Below the pieces are notes generated by a model, which saw only the letters and a program-made list of their open reading frames with translations, had not been told where the DNA came from and ran no database searches. This document shows positions 58,697 to 64,000 of a stretch of DNA of 64,000 nt, in pieces. Each line of letters begins with the position of its first letter. Within the stretch, counting starts at the first letter, position 1. A program made the translations under genes and the position numbers. The stretch is from Nonomuraea dietziae (lineage in GTDB: Bacteria; Actinomycetota; Actinomycetes; Streptosporangiales; Streptosporangiaceae). The DNA is taken from contig NZ_JACIBV010000001.1 of assembly GCF_014195505.1 (NCBI RefSeq), positions 6,386,001 through 6,450,000 on the forward strand, given 5' to 3'.

Positions 58697-59538
58697 GAGG
58701 GGTCACCGCCCAGCCACGGCACGAGTTGCGTGTCGTACACCTCGAAGTGCTCCATCAGGGTCTGGCGCACCGACTCCGGAAGCGGCTTGGGACGGGAACG
58801 CCCGTTGTGCCGCTCGAAGGCGGGGTTGCCCATGTGGGGCATCTTCAGGAACTCCAGCACGCGCGCGTAGGTCCGCTCGGGCTCGGCGAAGAAGCGGTGG
58901 CTGTCGATCACGAGGATGCGCTCGCGCCCGAACAGCGGCTCGAGCCTGTCGAGCTGCTCGGCGTAGCGTCCGCGGGCCAGGTAGGCGTGGTGGCGGTGGG
59001 AGTGGTGGACGGAGTGCGGCTCGGCGCGCAGGCGTTCCTCGGCCCCGGCCAGCCGCCTGACCTCCAGCTCCACCGCGTACTCGAAGTGCGACTCGGTCTC
59101 ATAGCCCCTGGCCAGCTCGTGGGAGTGGGCCGAGAAGGCCCGCTCGACGGGGTCGCGCACCAGGACGATCAGCTTCACGCCCGGCAGGTCTCTGGCGATC
59201 CTTTCGCCGGCCAGGGGGTGGTACAGGTAGTAGGGGGCCGACTCGAAGGCGAGGGGCTGCCTGCCGTACCTCTTTCTCAGCAGCGCCGCGCCCACCTTCA
59301 GCGGGAAGTGCCCCTGGTACCAGGAGATGCCCTTGCCGTAGCCGACGTCGAAGTAGTGCACGCCCTTGTGCAGCACGGGCTTCAGCAGCAGCGGGTGCTG
59401 GGCGAGTGCGCGGTAGAGGGAGGTGGTGCCGCAGCGCTGTGCGCCCATGATCAGGAAGGACGGCAGCATCCGGCCGCCCGAGGTCAGCCGTCCCGTGGTG
59501 CGCGAGACGGACAGGACCGAATGCTTCATGGCGTTCAC
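58684..59538 (-). CDS. Sulfotransferase (heparan-sulfotransferase-like, Sulfotransfer_1), no. 2 of locus
   Basis: From GTG at 59538 the product is 284 residues. The PAPS 5'-phosphosulfate motif is FLIMGAQRCGTTSLYRAL near residue 28; the VHYFDVGYGKGISWYQGHFP stretch with conserved Lys/Phe/Asp is typical of the heparan/NDST-like group; VRDPVERAFSAHSHELARGYE is the 3'-phosphate region. There is no membrane anchor, unlike the Golgi enzymes of animals. It overlaps the flippase by 13 bases and the preceding kinase-like gene as GTGA. It is the most convincing polysaccharide sulfotransferase of the three. Confidence 0.92.
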   Translation of the reverse strand: MNAMKHSVLSVSRTTGRLTSGGRMLPSFLIMGAQRCGTTSLYRALAQHPLLLKPVLHKGVHYFDVGYGKGISWYQGHFPLKVGAALLRKRYGRQPLAFESAPYYLYHPLAGERIARDLPGVKLIVLVRDPVERAFSAHSHELARGYETESHFEYAVELEVRRLAGAEERLRAEPHSVHHSHRHHAYLARGRYAEQLDRLEPLFGRERILVIDSHRFFAEPERTYARVLEFLKMPHMGNPAFERHNGRSRPKPLPESVRQTLMEHFEVYDTQLVPWLGGDPSWRR

Positions 59539-60440
59539 GTGAGCAGCTCCTGATGATCGACAAGCGGGTTCAGCCAGTTCTCAGGGGGACCTAGGGGCTC
59601 GTAACCGTCGGCGGCGTGCCGGTCGGCGAGCGCGATGAGGTAGCGGATCACGGTCAGCCTGGCCTGCGCCGACGACAGGCCGAGTGGCGCGAGCACCCGC
59701 ACCGACTGGGCGAGGCAGGCCCTGGCGGCCTGGTCGGGCGGCATGCGGCGCAGCGCGCGCTGGAAGAGGTGGTGGGCGGCGTCGAAACCTGGAGGGACGC
59801 CCACCTCGTAGCGCTCCCAGTCCCACACGTGCAGCCGCCCGTCGCCGGTCGGAGCGATGTTCCACGGGGACAGGTCGCCGTGCCAGGCGGGCCCCGCGTG
59901 CCCGCCGGTCGCGGCGATCTCCTTGACGGCCGAGATGAGCAGGGACGGCGCGACCCTGCCCCTGCGCACGGGCAGCGCGGACATCGCCAGGACGGCCAGG
60001 CCGTTCCACATCCCGTGGTGCAGCACGATCGGCGGCACCACGGTCTTCAGCGGCAGGTCGGCCAGCCTCTTCAGCGTGGCGGCCTCGTTGGTGATGAGGT
60101 CGCGGGACTGGGGCGTGTCGCCGATCTTCACGAAGGCGACACGCTCGCCGTCCGCGTGGAGCTCCAGGATCGGCTTACGGTTGGCTCGGCGGGCGGGCCG
60201 TACGTGGAGGGTGGCGCGCACGGGCGTGCCGAACACCTCGCCCAGATGGGTCTCGATCGACCCTTCGACAGGCAGCATGACCTTCGGCCCGAACGCACCG
60301 TGCCACCAGCGGCGCGGCGTCAGACGCCGGGGGAGTACGGCATGCGGCAGCAGGCTGTAGGGGTGTGGCGCGCCGGGCCCCGGATAGAGCAGGCGGACGG
60401 TCTGGCCGAGATAGCGCAGCCTGATGCGGGCATCACGCAT
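59535..60440 (-). CDS. APH/choline-kinase-fold phosphotransferase-like protein
   Basis: The 301-residue product has the kinase-like APH fold: an N-lobe with FVKIGDTPQSRDLITNEAATLKRL holding the Lys, and the catalytic loop WHGDLSPWNI followed by WDWERYE (metal-binding Asp). There is no signal or membrane segment. Such enzymes phosphorylate small molecules such as sugars, choline or antibiotics. In an exopolysaccharide locus it may modify a sugar or a lipid-linked unit, which is inference. It overlaps its neighbours by 8 bases upstream (Wzy) and GTGA downstream. Confidence 0.8.
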   Translation of the reverse strand: MRDARIRLRYLGQTVRLLYPGPGAPHPYSLLPHAVLPRRLTPRRWWHGAFGPKVMLPVEGSIETHLGEVFGTPVRATLHVRPARRANRKPILELHADGERVAFVKIGDTPQSRDLITNEAATLKRLADLPLKTVVPPIVLHHGMWNGLAVLAMSALPVRRGRVAPSLLISAVKEIAATGGHAGPAWHGDLSPWNIAPTGDGRLHVWDWERYEVGVPPGFDAAHHLFQRALRRMPPDQAARACLAQSVRVLAPLGLSSAQARLTVIRYLIALADRHAADGYEPLGPPENWLNPLVDHQELLT

Positions 60441-61731
60441 GAGCGTTCCTCCACAGGAGGGCGAAGGAGATGAGGTAGAGGCTGAGCGGCGTGACCAGGC
60501 CGTCGTAGACGAACATGTAGAGCAGCACGAGGAGCATCACGAGCACCCCCGCCAGGCCGATCGGGCTGCGATCGGGCCAGTGACGGCGGATGGCGCCGAC
60601 GAAGAAGGCGACGTAGAGCGCCGCGCCGACGAATCCCTGCGTGATGACCAGGTGCCACAGCTGGCCGTCGCTGCCCAGCGGAGGGTGTCCGCACTCGGTG
60701 CACCAGTCGGTCTTGCCGGTGGTGATCGTGCGGTGGTTGCCCATGGCGTTGCGGGTGTTGCCGTAGCCGATGAACGGTGAGCCGCCCGCCGCCTCGACGG
60801 TGGCCGAGACGGTGAAGGCTCTGATGTCGTTGCTGTGCGGGTTGTCGATCCGCTGGGTGACCAGGGCGGCCAGGGGGCTGGCGGCGAACACCGCCGCGCC
60901 CACCAGCCCCGCCGCGCAGATGGCCAGGCGGGTGCGCCCGCCGACCCGCACGACCAGGTAGAGCGCCGCCAGGCCGAGGCCGATCCACAGGCCGCGGTTG
61001 AGCGAGTAGACGACGGGGACGGCGGCGGCCGCGATGAGCAGCACCGCCACGGCCTTCCTGCGCGGCCCGCCGTACACCCACCAGCCCACGACGAACCAGA
61101 CGAGCAGCACCGACAGGTTGCTGCCCCAGGCGTTGGCCCACTCGAAGGGCGCCTCGGGGCGGGGTGCGGCGTGCCCGAGCACCTTCTGGATCTGGGCGGC
61201 GGTGGGGTGGATGAGGTTCTGGACGAAGGGGTTGCCGCCGATCCAGCCAGGCAGGACGCGTTCGAGCGGCGAGGTGAAGGCGAAGCTCGGGAAGAGCACG
61301 CCGAGCAGCCCGCCCGCCACGGTGGTGAGGAAGAGCACGCCGAGCATCCGCACCAGGCGCAGCTGCGGCAGCTCGCGCTCGGTGAGGTTGCTGAGGTAGA
61401 GCACCATGACCATGAGCGAGAGGTAGAGCGCGAGGCGCATGACGTAGCCGATGATCCTGCCCGCGCCGAACTCGCCGTAGGTGTCGGGCGGCATCTCGGT
61501 CAGCATCAGCGCGCTGACCACGTACCCGGCGAGCAGGAGCGCCCACAGCCCGAGGCCGCGCGGCACCCTGATCGGACGCCTGCGCCACAGGACGTACGCC
61601 ATGGGGAAGGCGAGGACGATCACCGCGAGGCCGCCGAAGCCCAGCGCCCACCACACGGGATAGCCGACCAGCAGGGCCGCGATCGGCCATGCCGCCCGGC
61701 TCCGTGTGGTGGGGGCGTCGGGCAGCGTCAC
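60433..61731 (-). CDS. Wzy-like O-antigen/exopolysaccharide polymerase or ligase
   Basis: The 432-residue protein has about eleven membrane segments and one large extracytoplasmic loop (about 310-360) with GYGNTRNAMGNHRT and a Cys-x-x-Cys pair (CTECGHP). This layout fits the O-antigen ligase/Wzy family (PF04932) with LNRGLWIGLGLAALYLVV before the loop. It would join flipped repeat units outside the membrane. GTG at 61731 overlaps the Wzz stop as GTGA. Its placement between Wzz and flippase supports polymerase over ligase. Confidence 0.85.
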   Translation of the reverse strand: MTLPDAPTTRSRAAWPIAALLVGYPVWWALGFGGLAVIVLAFPMAYVLWRRRPIRVPRGLGLWALLLAGYVVSALMLTEMPPDTYGEFGAGRIIGYVMRLALYLSLMVMVLYLSNLTERELPQLRLVRMLGVLFLTTVAGGLLGVLFPSFAFTSPLERVLPGWIGGNPFVQNLIHPTAAQIQKVLGHAAPRPEAPFEWANAWGSNLSVLLVWFVVGWWVYGGPRRKAVAVLLIAAAAVPVVYSLNRGLWIGLGLAALYLVVRVGGRTRLAICAAGLVGAAVFAASPLAALVTQRIDNPHSNDIRAFTVSATVEAAGGSPFIGYGNTRNAMGNHRTITTGKTDWCTECGHPPLGSDGQLWHLVITQGFVGAALYVAFFVGAIRRHWPDRSPIGLAGVLVMLLVLLYMFVYDGLVTPLSLYLISFALLWRNAHA

Positions 61732-63353
61732 GTGTCGGACACCTGTGGAATCGGCGAGGTGTCGCCCGCCTCGGCCCTCCTGACCTGCTCCGTCGCGTTC
61801 CCGCGGGAGACGGCGACACCTGGCTCCTTTCCCGCGGAGCGGCCCGGCGCCTTCTGCTGGGAGATCCCTGACGACTTCCCGGAAGAGAGGATGTCGCCCG
61901 TGACCGGGCTCATCCCGTTGACCGGCCTGCCCGTCACCCCCTGCCGCGGCGGGGGAGGACCGGCGGCCGCGCCGTCGGGAAGGGCGGGAAGCGGCCCCAC
62001 GAACGCGGGACCCGCAGGCGCGGACCCGCCGGAAGCGCCCCCCACCGGCGCGTCTTCCACCGGCGTGTGGCGCGTTGACGTGTGGTTCACCGCCGCACGC
62101 GCGGTCTCTGTCGCCTCGCGAGCGGCTGCCCTGGGCCGTCCACGGGCCGGGCGCGGGGTCATCGGGGAAGCGGCGGTCGCGCTCCCTGCGGTGGCCCCGC
62201 CGCCGACCGTCACCGCGCCGATGATCGGCACCCCGTGCCGTTCCAGACGCCGCGCGGCCAGCGAAACGTCCCCCGCCCGAGCCGCCGCCAGCCCGACGAC
62301 CAGCAACGCGCCCGCCGCCCTGGCCAGATCCCCCACGTCGGACCCGTAGAGCAGCTCGATCCGCGCGCGGCCACCCAGCGGCTCGACCGCCGCGGTGCCC
62401 AGCGCAGGGGGCACCGCGCGCACCAGCAGCGAGGGGCCGGGGCAGGCCGCCACGACCGACGAGGCCAGGTCGTGCATCACCGAGGGGTCGGCGGGACCCG
62501 ACAGGTCCGCGAGCACCGGCAGCCCCGTCAACCGCTCGACGTCGCAGGGAGCGCGCAGACTCGTATCGAGCCGGTCGCGGCCGTAGGCGGCCGCCGCGCC
62601 GGCGAGCAGTCCGAGCATGAGCCCGCTGCCCAGGTAGAGCGGCAGGCTGGGCGAGCTGGGCGAGGTCGGCTCGGCCGCCTGGCTGATGACGTAGCCGGGC
62701 GTCACCGCGACCGTCTTGAGCGCGTCGTACTTCATGGTCAGGCTGTAGACCTGCCTGCTGAGCACGTTCTGGCGCTGGCCCGCGATGGTGTGCTCCGCCG
62801 TGCCCTTGCGTAGCTCGGCCACCTCCTCGACCGCCTTGGCCATGCTCTTGTTGACCTGCTTCAACTTGGTGAGCAGAGCCTTGAGCTGGGTGGTGAGCGC
62901 GGCCTGCGCGGTCTCGGCGCGGTGGGCCAGATAGGCCTGGGCGTAGGCGCGCGACTGGGCCGCGGCCCTGGCCGGGGTGGTCTCCGTGACGGCGATGGAC
63001 AGCACGGCCGAGTTCGGGGGGACCGTCACCTCGGCGGGCGAGGGCGTGGCCTTGAGCAGTGCGGCGGCCTTGGCCGCGACCACCGCGGACTGGGCGATCT
63101 GGGCCTCGGTGTCGAGGTTGAGCGCCTCGCGCTGCCTTCCCGTCACCTGGTTGGGCTGCTCCTGCACGCCGGTGGCGGCCACGAGGACCTGCGTCGTGGC
63201 GGTGTAGGAGGGCGGGGTGAGGCGCAGCAGCGTGGCGCCGCCGAGCACGCCGGTGGCAAGGCAGAGCAGGAAGACGACCTTGCGCCTGCGGAGCAGGGAG
63301 ACGTGCTCGGCCAGGTCCACGCCAGAGCGGTGCGGGTGAAGGTCCGGCGACAT
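61728..63353 (-). CDS. Wzz-like chain-length determinant with degenerate BY-kinase-like domain
   Basis: The 541-residue product has a Wzz layout: a membrane segment near 26-45, an outer helical stretch (with coiled-coil from about 155 to 205) and a second segment near 240-260 followed by the DRLDTSLRAPCDVERLTGLPVLADLSG linker. The next 150 residues resemble a BY-kinase domain, but I see no Walker A (GKT) and no Tyr cluster. A Pro/Ala/Gly/Ser-rich tail (about 400-541) completes it. It would set chain length, perhaps without tyrosine phosphorylation. It starts the leftward transcript, downstream of two inverted repeats. Confidence 0.85.
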   Translation of the reverse strand: MSPDLHPHRSGVDLAEHVSLLRRRKVVFLLCLATGVLGGATLLRLTPPSYTATTQVLVAATGVQEQPNQVTGRQREALNLDTEAQIAQSAVVAAKAAALLKATPSPAEVTVPPNSAVLSIAVTETTPARAAAQSRAYAQAYLAHRAETAQAALTTQLKALLTKLKQVNKSMAKAVEEVAELRKGTAEHTIAGQRQNVLSRQVYSLTMKYDALKTVAVTPGYVISQAAEPTSPSSPSLPLYLGSGLMLGLLAGAAAAYGRDRLDTSLRAPCDVERLTGLPVLADLSGPADPSVMHDLASSVVAACPGPSLLVRAVPPALGTAAVEPLGGRARIELLYGSDVGDLARAAGALLVVGLAAARAGDVSLAARRLERHGVPIIGAVTVGGGATAGSATAASPMTPRPARGRPRAAAREATETARAAVNHTSTRHTPVEDAPVGGASGGSAPAGPAFVGPLPALPDGAAAGPPPPRQGVTGRPVNGMSPVTGDILSSGKSSGISQQKAPGRSAGKEPGVAVSRGNATEQVRRAEAGDTSPIPQVSDT

Positions 63354-63371
63354 GAAGAGCGTTCTCCCTGT

Positions 63372-63386
63372 AGTCGCGACGCGACT
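63372..63386. promoter_or_regulatory. AGTCGCG-A-CGCGACT inverted repeat upstream of wzz-like gene
   Basis: Perfect 7-bp arms with a 1-base centre lie 19 bases before the wzz-like start. It may be an operator or a leader hairpin. A second inverted repeat follows upstream. Confidence 0.5.
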
Positions 63387-63389
63387 GTG

Positions 63390-63410
63390 AGTGACTGGGG
63401 TCTGGTCACT
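63390..63410. promoter_or_regulatory. AGTGAC-N9-GTCACT inverted repeat with -10-like TATAGT
   Basis: Six-base arms separated by 9 bases. On the reverse strand TATAGT (63408-63413) overlaps the right arm and is the likely -10 of the leftward wzz operon. The repeat resembles a site for a dimeric regulator that would block that promoter. Confidence 0.5.
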
Positions 63411-63581
63411 ATAGGGGCGACGAACATTTCCCGGCTGAATAACGAAGATTTTCGCCGCTCACCCGGATCAAATTTCGCGAATTAATGAGAAATGTCGGTG
63501 TTGTGACCTGAGAAGTTCGCGACACCGCAGGTCGCGGGCATGGCAGGGTATTCCGCATCACGGCGAGGGCGGGAAAGACTT

Positions 63582-64000
63582 ATGGAGGGGAGTGGAGGCG
63601 ACTTGCGTCTCAGAAAAGCGACGGCCCTGATTCTGCTCGCCGCGTTGCCGGCCTGTTCCCAGGCGTCGGGCACGGCGAGAAAGGCACAGACCGACACGCA
63701 CACCGAAGCGAGGGTCAACGGCCTGCTCGGCATCACCGAGTCACCGGCGTGCGCGGTGACGGCCAAGCTCATCCCGTCCTGCGGGGCGTGGTGGGGCATC
63801 GCGCCGGAGATCTTCACCGGGCTCCCGCCCGACCGCGCGCTGGCGGGGGCGGAGGAGCGGATGGGTCGCGCCGCCGACATCCTGCACGTCTACCACAGGT
63901 CGAACGAGCTGTTCCCCAACGACAGGGAGGTCGCGCTGGCCCGCGACCCGTCCCACCGGCGGCTGCTGCTGATCAACTGGAAGCCGTCGTTCGACGTCAC
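63582..64000 (+). CDS. GH26-like secreted lipoprotein glycosidase, 5' part (3' end outside window)
   Basis: The frame from ATG at 63582 is open to the window edge. The first 25 residues have a basic start, hydrophobic core and lipobox LPAC (Cys25), so it is a lipoprotein. The following sequence CGAWWGIAPEIFTG, then AEERMGRAADILHVYHRSNELFPNDREVALAR and LLLINWKPS, is the N-part of a GH26-like (beta-mannanase type) domain. The catalytic Glu residues lie beyond the window. TTG at 63603 with GGAGG upstream is an alternative start, keeping the lipobox. It is divergent from the wzz gene and probably cuts the exopolysaccharide or trims its chain. Confidence 0.8.
   Translation, partial: MEGSGGDLRLRKATALILLAALPACSQASGTARKAQTDTHTEARVNGLLGITESPACAVTAKLIPSCGAWWGIAPEIFTGLPPDRALAGAEERMGRAADILHVYHRSNELFPNDREVALARDPSHRRLLLINWKPSFDV

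Overview
The window looks like chromosomal DNA from a high-GC, filamentous-type actinomycete. The evidence is the very GC-rich codon use, GTG and TTG starts, many 1-14 nt gene overlaps, the conserved actinobacterial order metG-tatD-rpfB-ksgA-ispE, a glmU-prs-rplY-pth block, a SARP regulator, PASTA-less Ser/Thr kinases and bacterial PMT mannosyltransferases. A Streptosporangiales member (Nonomuraea-like) is my best guess, but the sequence does not prove it. I see no CRISPR array, insertion sequence, phage gene or replication origin.

Left part (1-12 kb): the end of an EamA transporter, a small membrane protein, a secreted tail-anchored protein with a class F sortase, an AI-2E family permease, an uncharacterised protein, and a glycosylation island. 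That island has two paralogous protein O-mannosyltransferases around rsmI, a GT39-like membrane glycosyltransferase and a GT2 enzyme. Middle part (12-38 kb): the housekeeping series metG, tatD, rpfB, rsmA (ksgA), ispE and an ABC-F ATPase. It is broken up by accessory genes: a flavin monooxygenase plus SARP regulator, a Ser/Thr kinase coupled to an FG-GAP protein, and a Dpp/Opp-type ABC importer facing a MATE exporter across a good IdeR/DtxR iron box. The stretch 29.9-34.6 kb is unusual: seven different tandem-repeat arrays (7, 6, 15, 17, 33, 33 and 146 bp units) lie in and between an NlpC/P60 hydrolase, a GNAT and an arginase-like gene.

From 37.5 to 45 kb are a MarR regulator facing a Tam-like methyltransferase over a perfect operator palindrome, a polyphosphate module (CYTH-CHAD protein, MutT1-like Nudix/phosphatase, Ppk1), and a fatty acyl desaturase with a TetR regulator that carries a long coiled-coil tail. 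tRNA-Gln(UUG), glmU, prs, rplY (Ctc) and pth follow.

From 49.4 kb to the right edge lies the most interesting system: what appears to be a Wzx/Wzy-type exopolysaccharide locus equipped for sulfation. The rightward arm has a polyprenyl-phosphate sugar transferase, cysQ, cysD, cysN, a sulfotransferase, a GT2 and a WecG/TagA glycosyltransferase. The leftward arm has a Wzz-like chain-length protein, Wzy-like polymerase/ligase, kinase-like protein, a second sulfotransferase, a Wzx-like flippase and a third sulfotransferase. The arms converge with an 11-bp overlap. A GH26-like lipoprotein gene, read away from the leftward arm, is cut by the window edge. CysDN can make APS and CysQ can remove PAP, so activated sulfate supply is linked to three putative sulfotransferases; no APS kinase is visible in the window.
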